Source of the DNA: CAZUNO01 sp964621445 [NCBI: Candidatus Hadarchaeota archaeon]
GTDB taxonomy: Archaea; CAYQAE01; CAYVLA01
Assembly: GCA_964621445.1 (NCBI GenBank)
Contig: CAZUNO010000025.1
Coordinates: forward strand, 1 to 43,058
DNA: 43,058 bases
Reading direction: 5' to 3'
The position numbers and the translations under genes are program-made. Below, one piece after another: positions 17,477 through 25,832 of this stretch; position 1 is the first letter of the stretch; each line of letters opens with the position of its first letter. Below the pieces are notes generated by a model. The model was not told the DNA's origin and did no database searches. It was given only the letters and a program-made list of their open reading frames with translations.

Positions 17477-17722
17477 GTGGAGTGCCATATCGACTTACAA
17501 TTGTTCGACGGAAGATCCGCAGAATCGGTTCTAGGTGCAGTCGCCCCTGAATCGAGGGCCGTGCCCTCTCACCGCACCGAGATTAGCATGAGAAGGAACG
17601 GGAACCATATCTTCCTTGACATCGAGTCCGAGGATGTAACCAGCATGAGAGCAGCGGTCAATTCATATTGCCGATGGCTCATCCTGGCCCGTGAGATGAC
17701 TGAATACGCAGGAGATGATTGA
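17477..17722 (+). CDS. KEOPS subunit Pcc1
   Basis: An 81-residue protein placed where Pcc1 sits in the euryarchaeal superoperon. It has the Pcc1 layout: a beta strand (CHIDLQLF), ESVLGAVAPE, SHRTEISMRRNGNHIFLDIESED, and a final helix with MRAAVNSYCRWL. Pcc1 dimers bind Kae1 in the KEOPS complex, which makes N6-threonylcarbamoyladenosine on tRNA. It starts at GTG 17477. Confidence 0.85.
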   Translation: MECHIDLQLFDGRSAESVLGAVAPESRAVPSHRTEISMRRNGNHIFLDIESEDVTSMRAAVNSYCRWLILAREMTEYAGDD

Positions 17723-17723
17723 T

Positions 17724-18092
17724 TTGGCAGAAGATTTGCCCCAACAGCTACAACACCAATTGGGACAATACCAACAGATTAGACAACAATACCAGGAGAT
17801 ATCGCTCCAAAGAAGAAGGCTGGAAAGCCAACTGAGTGAGGCCAAAATGGCCTCTGAAGAGCTAGAGAAGATAGCGGAGGACGACCTGGTCTATAGAAAT
17901 GTCGGTAACCTCATGCTGAGTGTCGATAAAGAGGATGCCCAGGAGGACCTTGAGGAGCGAATTGAAACCCTGGAACTCAGAGTAAAGGTAACAAAGAGAC
18001 AGGAAACCAAAATCACCAACCGGATGAAGGAAATGGAATCCAAGATCAAAAGCATGGCCGGTGAATCCGAAGGAATTGCACCGGCTGGATGA
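17724..18092 (+). CDS. Prefoldin subunit beta
   Basis: About 122 residues: an N-terminal coiled-coil helix rich in Q (QLQHQLGQYQQIRQQY), a short beta hairpin (DDLVYRNVGNLMLSVD) and a C-terminal coiled-coil helix. This is the prefoldin beta layout, a chaperone that hands unfolded protein to the thermosome. An ATG at 17715 overlaps pcc1. The TTG at 17724 directly after its stop has GGAGATGATTGA upstream and is preferred. Confidence 0.92.
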   Translation: MAEDLPQQLQHQLGQYQQIRQQYQEISLQRRRLESQLSEAKMASEELEKIAEDDLVYRNVGNLMLSVDKEDAQEDLEERIETLELRVKVTKRQETKITNRMKEMESKIKSMAGESEGIAPAG

Positions 18093-18095
18093 AGA

Positions 18096-19055
18096 ATGGA
18101 ATTCCAGCCCTTTCTATCTCTCATTCGAGAGTCCCAATCAATCAGCGTCTATACACATGCCAACGCGGACGTCGATGCGGTTGGCGCTTGTCTATCGTTG
18201 AAGCTATCCATCGAACAACTTGGAAAGAGGTGCTCGGTGTCCGCGCCGGAATCGGTGAGCAAGATAGGCAGGAAGCTCGCGGACGAGTTTGGCGAAGAGA
18301 TTGCCGTCTCAAGCTCGCCCCATGAGGGCGACCTCTATGTCTTTGTCGATGTTACGCCCTCCTCGGATTGGAAACTGGAGCCAACCGCGGTTATAGACCA
18401 TCACCAGGTAGAGGAACCAGCCAACCTAGAATTTGCGTTCATCGATCCGGATTTTACCTCGGCATCCGAGATGGTCTTCGAATTCCTTCAATATCTAATG
18501 GATATCGAAAAACCCTTTGACATGACCCCGGAGATATCCGCCCTGCTCCTGGCGGGGATTATAGCCGACACAGCAGGTCTAAGGCTATCGGTAAAGGAAA
18601 CCCTGGAACACGCCGTTTCAATCTCCTCAATCTGTGGGGTCGAGGTCAGGGATGTATTTGCACTTCTCAGAACGCCCAGGGACCGCTCCCTGAAGATAGC
18701 CTGCCTCAAGGGGGCTTCCAGGCTCAAGATAAGAACCCTTGGCGATGTGATTTTGGTTATCACCCAGGTTTCCAGCTTCCAGGGAGATGTGGCTTCCGTT
18801 CTTCTCAGGCTGGGAGCGGACATAGCCTTTGCAGCGGGAAAGAAGGGCTCTGTTCTCAAGGTAAGTGGAAGAGCAAGGACCAATATGGTAAGGAAAGGGA
18901 TCAACCTGGCTCAGGTAATGGAAACCGTTGCTGAAGGGGTGGGGGGAGAAGGTGGCGGTCATAAAGGCGCTGCCGGGATGACCGGTAAGGGTGATGTGGA
19001 GGACGTTCTGGAGATGTGCCTGTCCGAGACCAGAACTCAGATAGAAACGGGCTAA
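18096..19055 (+). CDS. DHH/DHHA1-family phosphoesterase
   Basis: A 319-residue RecJ-like protein. Metal-binding blocks are HANADVDAVG (about 21-30), FVDVTP, the name-giving VIDHH, and the C-terminal DHHA1 glycine-rich block GGGHKGAAG. It belongs to the archaeal DHH proteins that follow prefoldin beta in this operon. Relatives hydrolyse short oligonucleotides or cyclic dinucleotides, so it may clear the short products of the exosome. The substrate is not certain. Confidence 0.88.
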   Translation: MEFQPFLSLIRESQSISVYTHANADVDAVGACLSLKLSIEQLGKRCSVSAPESVSKIGRKLADEFGEEIAVSSSPHEGDLYVFVDVTPSSDWKLEPTAVIDHHQVEEPANLEFAFIDPDFTSASEMVFEFLQYLMDIEKPFDMTPEISALLLAGIIADTAGLRLSVKETLEHAVSISSICGVEVRDVFALLRTPRDRSLKIACLKGASRLKIRTLGDVILVITQVSSFQGDVASVLLRLGADIAFAAGKKGSVLKVSGRARTNMVRKGINLAQVMETVAEGVGGEGGGHKGAAGMTGKGDVEDVLEMCLSETRTQIETG

Positions 19056-19098
19056 TGTATGAGAAAGCTTATTAGAGATAAGGACGATTTCGGTCAAG

Positions 19099-20295
19099 AT
19101 GAGCAAATCCGTAATTTCCTGTATCAAGATCTTACTCCTCGCGGTCATCATAATTACAGTCTCCGCTTCGGTGACGGCCAAGATCGATCCCAAGACAAAT
19201 AGAATTAGGCTTTTCCTGTTCGGCGAAGGATGGTCGGTTACCCCTCACATCATGGAGACCGATCCCAAGGTAAGCGTGTCATTCATACCTGCCGGGGATA
19301 GCACCCACTCAAGTCATATGGACAGGTTCATGAGGATATACATGCCCAGGAACTACCAGGACTGGGTAAACAGGGTCGATGTCTTCATGCTTTCCGACCT
19401 GGTCCCCTGGGGATTCAGCGATACCAATTTCATCTGGATGAGGGACTCAATTGTGAATGAGGGTACCGGGATGATCCTCAGCGAAATGGGCTGGTATGGC
19501 ATAGGAGGATGGACCGGGAACGCCTGCGAGGATTGGACAAAAACCACCATCTACGAGGCATACCCATGCGACATGTTGATAAAGAAACAGAACGAGGAGT
19601 GCCCCTTCCTGGACATAGTGAACGAGGGGGAGTTCCTCGATCTTCCTGGCTTTGAGCAGGTGTCATTCGCCTCGGAGCAGGGGATTCACGACCCTAGAGA
19701 GGGATCCACCACCTGGGCCGTTTACAGAAAGGGGAAGGAGGCAGCCATAATCACCCGGCCTTTTGGCAAAGGAATGAGCGTGGCCAACTCCATGGGTATC
19801 GAGAGGTTCACGCAGCCCTTCTACGAATGGAAATTCTACAAGGACTACTTCATTAACCACGTATACGTGGCCGGGGGAGCACCGGTCCCTGCGGACCTGG
19901 AACTCGTGCATAAAATACGCGATCAGCTCAAGGAGTTCAGGGATAGCAGATCCTATATCATAGGCATGATCGACTTCATAGACAAGTTCAACGCAAACAC
20001 CAGGCCTGTGGAGAATATGATGGCCGAAACCCTGCCCCTGAGAACCAACGCCGAGAACCTTTACCTAAAGCAACAGTACCAGGAAGCACAGCAGGTTCTC
20101 GAGGAGGCATCGGAGAGATTCCAGGAGATCAACTCTGAGGCTATAAGGCTTCGGGAACAGGCATTATTCTGGATATATGTTATAGAGTGGACGGCGGTAT
20201 CGGCGACGTTCCTCATAGTAGGGGTGGTCCTATGGGCATTGATGGTACGGAGAAAGCTTTACCGGGAGGTAAAAGTCACTAGAGGCAAGGCCTAG
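19099..20295 (+). CDS. Membrane-anchored GATase1-like protein, family A
   Basis: A 398-residue protein of unknown function. It has an N-terminal hydrophobic signal/anchor (about 8-28), a large outside domain that resembles the class I glutamine-amidotransferase/ThuA-like fold (VDVFMLSDL, EGTGMILSEMGWY, GKGMSVANSMG), a coiled coil (about 275-350), one strong transmembrane helix (about 352-378) and a short basic tail. No nucleophile Cys is visible where class I amidotransferases have one. A paralogue lies at 30257 on the other strand: both begin the outside domain with DP-x-T-x-RIRL and end with the same helix-tail pattern. It is followed 9 bases later by another anchored protein, probably co-transcribed. 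A binding or scaffold role is a guess. Confidence 0.7.
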   Translation: MSKSVISCIKILLLAVIIITVSASVTAKIDPKTNRIRLFLFGEGWSVTPHIMETDPKVSVSFIPAGDSTHSSHMDRFMRIYMPRNYQDWVNRVDVFMLSDLVPWGFSDTNFIWMRDSIVNEGTGMILSEMGWYGIGGWTGNACEDWTKTTIYEAYPCDMLIKKQNEECPFLDIVNEGEFLDLPGFEQVSFASEQGIHDPREGSTTWAVYRKGKEAAIITRPFGKGMSVANSMGIERFTQPFYEWKFYKDYFINHVYVAGGAPVPADLELVHKIRDQLKEFRDSRSYIIGMIDFIDKFNANTRPVENMMAETLPLRTNAENLYLKQQYQEAQQVLEEASERFQEINSEAIRLREQALFWIYVIEWTAVSATFLIVGVVLWALMVRRKLYREVKVTRGKA

Positions 20296-20304
20296 GTGAC
20301 CTGT

Positions 20305-21222
20305 ATGAAAGCGGATAGAAGCCTGTTGGGAGTCATCTTAATCGCCCTGGTGTTATCCACCATAGTAACCGCCTTCATTATCGGCGAGGATGACGCCCCA
20401 TTCTCCGTGGTCAAGAACGAGTACAGGGAATCCGGAAACGCCAGGTTCATTTCGGGGGTCACTTTGCTGACCAAGCAATCCCTCCCCTGGCTCAGGGTCT
20501 CGCACTACTGCCTCATGAACAGGACCGACCTTATCGGTAATATCTCCCGGCAGGGAACGCCCTGGGAGGTCTGTGAGAGAATGCCGGGAGTACAGGCATT
20601 CCTCAATATATCCACCTTTCGGGACCCCAAGAAGATACGCCTAAAGACCACCATTCCTCTCTGGGAGGACAGGGAAACCCTGGTGGAAAAGGAATTTGAC
20701 GTCTATCTATACGATTTCTCGGAGAGCGCCTGGCACGCGATCCCCGATAAGATAATGTACAGCATCAAAAGGCCCAAGTTCAGATGGGCCCACCTCTGGG
20801 ATTTCCACGATGCATTCGCCTGCCTTTTCGATGAGAACGGGGATCTCACCTACTTCTATATAGGAGTCGCCGATTTCTTCATCAACAAGGTCAAAAGCCT
20901 GGACGAAATGACCATCGAGAGGAACGAGAACACAACCAAGTATCTGGGCCTAAGCGAGGAGGGAAGGATAAAGGAGGGCGAACCGTCGGTGGTAAACGCA
21001 CCGGATAGGGGAGTAATCCTGTTCAAGGACCTTAAGCGAAACGACAGGCTTGCCGTAAAGACGGTTCTAGACCCATCCGTCATGCCCCAAATGCGGAGAC
21101 GCCCCAGCGGTTACATTCCTCTCAACGAACTTATCCACATAGTGGAGATAGAGCCCTCTACGGGAGAAACCGAGTATCTGGCCAATTCGTTCAGGCCGCC
21201 AAAGCCAAAACCGGAGAAATAG
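20305..21222 (+). CDS. Membrane-anchored protein of unknown function
   Basis: A 305-residue protein with one N-terminal transmembrane helix (about residues 6-27) and a soluble outside domain rich in charged and aromatic residues, ending in a proline/lysine tail (PPKPKPEK). It is not recognised as a known family. ATG 20305 is preferred over GTG 20296 because GGTGACC serves as Shine-Dalgarno sequence. It lies 9 bases after the GATase1-like protein, so the two probably work together at the outer face of the membrane. Contains few cysteines and no obvious catalytic motif. Confidence 0.65.
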   Translation: MKADRSLLGVILIALVLSTIVTAFIIGEDDAPFSVVKNEYRESGNARFISGVTLLTKQSLPWLRVSHYCLMNRTDLIGNISRQGTPWEVCERMPGVQAFLNISTFRDPKKIRLKTTIPLWEDRETLVEKEFDVYLYDFSESAWHAIPDKIMYSIKRPKFRWAHLWDFHDAFACLFDENGDLTYFYIGVADFFINKVKSLDEMTIERNENTTKYLGLSEEGRIKEGEPSVVNAPDRGVILFKDLKRNDRLAVKTVLDPSVMPQMRRRPSGYIPLNELIHIVEIEPSTGETEYLANSFRPPKPKPEK

Positions 21223-21231
21223 AACGGGAAG

Positions 21232-22197
21232 CTACCTCAAACCGGGAATGGTCGTGTCACCCTCGGAAGCAGACAAAAGAACCACCCGGCTGGGATGGAA
21301 CTCGTCCGCGATCCCGTAACCGGTTAGAGATGAGATCTCGTCCGCAAACCTCTTGATTTCCGAATATCTGGGCATGTTATCCATCTCCAGCCGGTACCTG
21401 GACCATCCCACGTACATGTAAGCCTTTACCTCCACGAAGTCCGGGGATGCGTTTTCTATCATCTCTGCATATTTGGCGGCGTCGTCCATGTTCAGGCCCT
21501 TTACCATGGTAAGCCTGATCACCGTTCTGCAGTCGAATGAACCTAGATAATCCAGGGTTTCCCTTAGCGAGTCCCAGGTGCCGGATATGCTGGGCCGATT
21601 GACCCTGAAATGACAGGCCTCATCGGTAGCTGAAAGGGAAACGTAGAGCTGGGTGGGCTCCTTGCTCAGGTTCTTGAGGGCCTCGGGGACCGAACCGTTG
21701 GTCACCAGGAAGGTGGTCATGCCCATATCGGAGTAGGCTGAGATCAGCTCGCCCAGGTACGGGTACAGGGTTGGCTCCCCGGCAAGGGATATGGCAGCGT
21801 GTTTGGGGTTCATTGCCTCCTTGAAGCTGGACCGGTCCACGAGCTCGGGGACCCCCCCGTATCCGCTGACCAATCTTCTCTGGGCCTCTATGGACTCCGA
21901 GGCGATTAGTTCAGGTCCATCGACATCCGATCCCATGGAACAGGCCTCGGTCAGATCCACGGGGCGCCAGCAGAAAACGCATTTGAAATTGCAGTAGGCG
22001 ATGCAGGGGGACATCTGGAGACATCTGTGAGATTCTATACCGTAGAACTTCTGTTTGTAGCAGGTGCCCTCCTCGCGCAGGGATTTGCGCAGCCAGTGGC
22101 AGAGCTTGACGCCCGAGTGCCGCCCTACAAGACCGTAACCCTGGCTTCGGAGTATCTGGTAAGGGTCCTTTGAACTCCTTTTCTCATCATCGCTCAA
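21232..22197 (-). CDS. 4-demethylwyosine synthase Taw1
   Basis: A 321-residue radical SAM enzyme. The SAM-cluster motif C-x3-C-x2-C is CNFKCVFC (Cys 69, 73, 76), with extra cysteines upstream (33, 46, 59, 65) that fit the second cluster of Taw1/TYW1. Other hallmarks are YGIESHRC, ISLAGEPTLYP and LSLSAT-like LYVSLSATDE. The enzyme joins pyruvate carbons to N1-methylguanosine in tRNA-Phe to form the tricyclic wyosine base. It converges on the gene at 20305 with a 9-base gap and diverges from the translin-like gene. Confidence 0.92.
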   Translation of the reverse strand: MSDDEKRSSKDPYQILRSQGYGLVGRHSGVKLCHWLRKSLREEGTCYKQKFYGIESHRCLQMSPCIAYCNFKCVFCWRPVDLTEACSMGSDVDGPELIASESIEAQRRLVSGYGGVPELVDRSSFKEAMNPKHAAISLAGEPTLYPYLGELISAYSDMGMTTFLVTNGSVPEALKNLSKEPTQLYVSLSATDEACHFRVNRPSISGTWDSLRETLDYLGSFDCRTVIRLTMVKGLNMDDAAKYAEMIENASPDFVEVKAYMYVGWSRYRLEMDNMPRYSEIKRFADEISSLTGYGIADEFHPSRVVLLSASEGDTTIPGLR

Positions 22198-22255
22198 TGA
22201 AGGTTCCAGGGAGGCTCGGAATAAATGTTCTATGATAAAGACCGAAAAGAGTTAA

Positions 22256-22900
22256 TTGGCAGTGCAGGAGGAATACAATGAGAGTTCATTGCTAGACGAT
22301 ATAGATAACATCCACGACATGCTAAAGAGAAAGGACCTGGCCAGGGAAACCTCCATAAAGAAGGTGAGGATACTGATACGCACATCTGGCGACGGGATAA
22401 GGGGGTATCACAGGTCCGATATCAAGGCCGCCGAGAAATGTGTTAAGGAGGCCAACCAGCATCTAACTGACCTTTTCGAGGAGCTATCCGATCATCCCGA
22501 TCTACTTACATCAAACGCGGTCAAGGCAGCGATGACCGAGTTCACCGAGCTCATGGTGGTCCGAAAACTGCTAACCAAGATGGAGATCCCCAGTCTAAAA
22601 GAGGTTGGTGTACCCCCGGTTGCCTACCTGAACGGGCTGGGAGATGCCATCGGTGAGATCAGGCGGCACATCCTCAACCTGCTGCGTGAACACGAGACCG
22701 AACTTGCCGAGGAATACCTTGGGATAGCGGAAAAGATGTATGATGCCCTCATGACATTTGACTACCCAAAGGCCATCGTAGGTAGTCTGAGACGCAAACA
22801 GGACATTGCCCGGAGTCTTCTTGAGAAATCCAGGGCAGATGTGACCAACGCCGTATTGCAGAGTGATCTATCAGAGAAGCTGGACAAGAGGATGGACTGA
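22256..22900 (+). CDS. Translin-family protein
   Basis: A 214-residue all-helical protein resembling archaeal translin-like proteins. It has an N-terminal helix, RILIRTSGDGIRGYHR, a middle EFTELMVVRKLL helix, and the characteristic YLNGLGDAIGEIRRHILNLLRE. Eukaryotic translin/TRAX binds single-stranded nucleic acid and TRAX cleaves RNA. Archaeal members are little studied. It starts at TTG 22256 (GTG 22262 possible), with an A/T box about 30 bases upstream. It runs into sepS with a 5-base gap, and both are RNA-directed. Confidence 0.8.
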   Translation: MAVQEEYNESSLLDDIDNIHDMLKRKDLARETSIKKVRILIRTSGDGIRGYHRSDIKAAEKCVKEANQHLTDLFEELSDHPDLLTSNAVKAAMTEFTELMVVRKLLTKMEIPSLKEVGVPPVAYLNGLGDAIGEIRRHILNLLREHETELAEEYLGIAEKMYDALMTFDYPKAIVGSLRRKQDIARSLLEKSRADVTNAVLQSDLSEKLDKRMD

Positions 22901-22905
22901 ATTCG

Positions 22906-24462
22906 ATGTCAGGCTGGGACCCCGCCGAAATCAGGGCCAGTGCAGACCGTGACTTCGAGGCTGCCTGGCTGGATACGGCGGATCTAATCAAGAAGGAAGG
23001 AACAAATTTCCAATTGAGGAAGGGGGATGGGGACCCACATCCCATCGAGAGGTCGCGCCAGCAGATACGTTCCATCCTTCTGGAAATGGGATTTGACGAG
23101 GTCATCCCCCCTCTCATTTGGGAGGATGAGCACGTTGCCCGGCAGTACGGGCCGGAATCGGCGGTAATACTGGACAGGTGCTATTACCTTGCCGGGTTGC
23201 CCAGGCCCGAAATAGGGCTGTCAAAGGACAAGCTGGAAAGGATAAGGGAGATAGTTCCCGGGTTTTCTGCCGTTGACCGTTTGACCACCCTGCTGCGTGA
23301 CTACAAGGCAGGTCGGGTGGAGAGCGATGACTTCGTTGAGGAAATGGTTGACAGGTTAGAGATCCACGAGGAACAGGCAACGGAGATAATTGACAAGGTT
23401 TTCGCCGAAATGAAGAGACTTGAACCCCTGCCGACCAACCTGACAGTTCTCTCCCACTTCACCACGGCCTGGTTCCCGATATTGTCCCGGGTGCTGACCA
23501 AGAAGATATGTCCGGTTCAGCTGTTCACCACCGGGCTGAGGATGAGAAGGGAACAGAGGGAGGACGCCACCCACCTTCGCAGTCATTATAACGCATCTAT
23601 AGTGGTCATGGACGAGGACTTCACGCTGGAGGATGGCAGACGCCTGGCCCGACGGGTGGTGGAGAGGCTTGGTTTCAAGGACCTCGATTTCGTGACCAAG
23701 AAGGCAACCTCCAAGTACTATTCACCGGGCTCTGAGGAAGAGGTGTTTGCCCGCCATCCGTCATCGGAGGAGGAAATAGAGATAGCTGATCTGGGGATGT
23801 ACTCCCCGGTGGCCCTTTCCCGCTATGACATACCGTACCCTGTATTCAACATGGGGTTCGGCATAGGCCGTCTGGCAATGATAGAGAGGGACGTCTCGGA
23901 CATACGGGAGCTGACCTACCCCGAGATACAGAAGCCGCCCTTCTTCTCTGATCGGCAGATGGAAAATAGCCTGGAGCCCACGGCTTCCCCAAAAACGGGA
24001 ACCGGAAGGGGGATAATGCAGGCAATAGTGGAAACTGCTAGGACAAATGCAGGCGAAGAGGCCCCGTGTTCCTTCCCGGCATGGAAAGGATCTCTTTATG
24101 GAAAACGGGTTGAGGTGGAATTGACCGAGACGGAGGAGGGCCACACACTAACCGGGCCAGCCGCCTTCAACACAATTAGTGTGGAGGATGGCAGCATCGT
24201 ATCCCATCGCCCTAAGGCGGGGGAAAGCGATCAAGGGTTGACCTACATGAAATCGGTTGCAAGTTACGCCGCCGCCGAAACCGAGACAATGGCCCAGAAA
24301 GGGGAAACCGGGACCGGGGAAATCAGGGTGGGGATGGTACGCTCCCCGTCTGATATCTATCTATCAATTCCCCTTGCCGTCCGGAGGTATATAGAATCAA
24401 ATAACAATAGAATCGACATCGCGGGGCCCATGTTCGCCACCATCCGCTACACGATCGGTTAG
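22906..24462 (+). CDS. O-phosphoseryl-tRNA(Cys) synthetase SepRS
   Basis: A 518-residue class II synthetase. Motif 2 is GLRMRREQREDATHLRSHY (about 210-228) and motif 3 is NMGFGIGRLAMI (about 315-326); the N-terminus (FQLRKG...HPIERSRQQIR) matches SepRS. It charges tRNA-Cys with O-phosphoserine, which SepCysS then turns into cysteine. This route is known mainly from methanogens and some related archaea. SepCysS is not in the window. ATG 22906 follows the translin stop by 5 bases. Its stop lies 2 bases from that of the convergent nreA. Confidence 0.93.
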   Translation: MSGWDPAEIRASADRDFEAAWLDTADLIKKEGTNFQLRKGDGDPHPIERSRQQIRSILLEMGFDEVIPPLIWEDEHVARQYGPESAVILDRCYYLAGLPRPEIGLSKDKLERIREIVPGFSAVDRLTTLLRDYKAGRVESDDFVEEMVDRLEIHEEQATEIIDKVFAEMKRLEPLPTNLTVLSHFTTAWFPILSRVLTKKICPVQLFTTGLRMRREQREDATHLRSHYNASIVVMDEDFTLEDGRRLARRVVERLGFKDLDFVTKKATSKYYSPGSEEEVFARHPSSEEEIEIADLGMYSPVALSRYDIPYPVFNMGFGIGRLAMIERDVSDIRELTYPEIQKPPFFSDRQMENSLEPTASPKTGTGRGIMQAIVETARTNAGEEAPCSFPAWKGSLYGKRVEVELTETEEGHTLTGPAAFNTISVEDGSIVSHRPKAGESDQGLTYMKSVASYAAAETETMAQKGETGTGEIRVGMVRSPSDIYLSIPLAVRRYIESNNNRIDIAGPMFATIRYTIG

Positions 24463-24464
24463 AC

Positions 24465-25784
24465 TCAATTCATGTAGTCATCGATTCTTCTCTGGAATAT
24501 CCTATCCTTGAGTACCGTGCTGTGTCCTATCCAGGTGGCCAGGTCTATCTCCATCTGTTTATCTATGAATTCCAGAGCTCCGTGGAGGGCATCGAACTTC
24601 TCGTAAGGACCCTTGAGCGCATTTCTCACGTTTTCCCTCACGTTCCAGACTCCAACCGGCATTATATAACCTGGGTGGCTCTCCCTAAGTATGACCACCG
24701 AGGCCTGTTTTCTCTCCCTGTCAAGGCACTCGCAAGTGGCAAGTCGGGCAGCATAGTAGCAGCCTCCTATCTCGGCATACTTCTTCCTGCCCTTATGGCG
24801 CTCCGAGGAGGAGAATATGGCTATCCTGTTGCCCACGGGATTCCAGGCCGACCTCGGTAACCAGGCCTCGACCAGCTCGTAGCTCCAGGCGCCGGGCATC
24901 ATGAGAACCTGAAAACGGTTATCGAGGGTGTTGGACATGTAGACCCGGTACTCGTTGACCGATGGATATCCCTTAACACTGGATCTCAAGTCCTTTGAAA
25001 TCATGCTATCCAGGGCGGTAATGCTCCACCTTGTGGGTACGAAACGCCGGTTATCCCCAATTCCAAAGGCCCCAACGCTAAATGCCCTCTGTATCTTCGA
25101 AAGATACACCCCCTTCCCGTACATGTTCATTACCGCGCCCTTGGACTTGAGATCGGTATCGAAATGTGCCTTTTCTACATGGGGATCCAGCTTGTAGGTG
25201 CCCAGATTCACCGATTTTATCGGTGCCCCAGGGCCAAAGGGCTGGATGTTATCATCGAGAACGATCCTTGACGAGGGTTTCTTGGTGAACTCGGCCTCCA
25301 CCTCGGCTGGCCGTTCGGACATGGCGATCTCCCTGGTCGCCTCCACCGCTCTGCCCCCGCCATCTACATCCCGCACATCCACGGGGCTTTTCCCCCTGAT
25401 AAGGCTGAACCGGAAGCCCACAATATCCTCGATGCTCTTGCCCAGCCATCTCTCAGGAGTATCCATCTCCGAGGTATCGCCGTGCTCGGGGGGTATTAGC
25501 GGTCCCACCGCAACCCGTGGATATCCCGATCTACCGACGAAAACCCCTGGGGGAGAACTCCCGTCTATTTCAGTTGAATTTAGCCTGGGGGCTATCCTTC
25601 GCTGGGCATATAGCTTCACCATTATGGGGCAACGGCTCTTGCCACATAGAAGCTTGGTTCCCCTGCATAGAATGCACCTGGCCTCGCTCTTTGAACTGGG
25701 AACTCTACTGAATTCTAACCGAGAAGGAGAGTCTGACTTTATGGCCTTGAGAATTCTTGGCGTTTTTGAATTTCCCTCTGGCAA
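24465..25784 (-). CDS. Archaeal DNA repair protein NreA
   Basis: A 439-residue NreA-family protein with the family's N-terminal four-cysteine zinc motif (Cys 37, 40, 47, 52; RCILCRGTKLLCGKSRCP) and conserved blocks GRSGYP, KSPVDV and PGAWSYELVEAWLP. The extreme C-terminus, FQRRIDDYMN, resembles a PCNA-interacting (PIP) box, as described for NreA proteins. It contributes to resistance to DNA damage; the biochemical activity is unclear. TTG 25784 lies 26 bases after the centre of an ATTTAAAT box, predicting a leaderless message. Confidence 0.9.
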   Translation of the reverse strand: MPEGNSKTPRILKAIKSDSPSRLEFSRVPSSKSEARCILCRGTKLLCGKSRCPIMVKLYAQRRIAPRLNSTEIDGSSPPGVFVGRSGYPRVAVGPLIPPEHGDTSEMDTPERWLGKSIEDIVGFRFSLIRGKSPVDVRDVDGGGRAVEATREIAMSERPAEVEAEFTKKPSSRIVLDDNIQPFGPGAPIKSVNLGTYKLDPHVEKAHFDTDLKSKGAVMNMYGKGVYLSKIQRAFSVGAFGIGDNRRFVPTRWSITALDSMISKDLRSSVKGYPSVNEYRVYMSNTLDNRFQVLMMPGAWSYELVEAWLPRSAWNPVGNRIAIFSSSERHKGRKKYAEIGGCYYAARLATCECLDRERKQASVVILRESHPGYIMPVGVWNVRENVRNALKGPYEKFDALHGALEFIDKQMEIDLATWIGHSTVLKDRIFQRRIDDYMN

Positions 25785-25806
25785 CGTTATTCCTACGAAT
25801 TCAGGG

Positions 25807-25814
25807 GATTTAAA
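25807..25814 (-). promoter_or_regulatory. TATA box of nreA
   Basis: ATTTAAAT centred near 25811 sits 26 bases upstream (minus strand) of the TTG at 25784, the standard archaeal TATA-to-start distance. It lies inside the 48-base gap to the upstream oxidoreductase gene, so nreA has its own promoter. Confidence 0.6.
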
Positions 25815-25832
25815 TCGGACCCAGCCCGGTGA

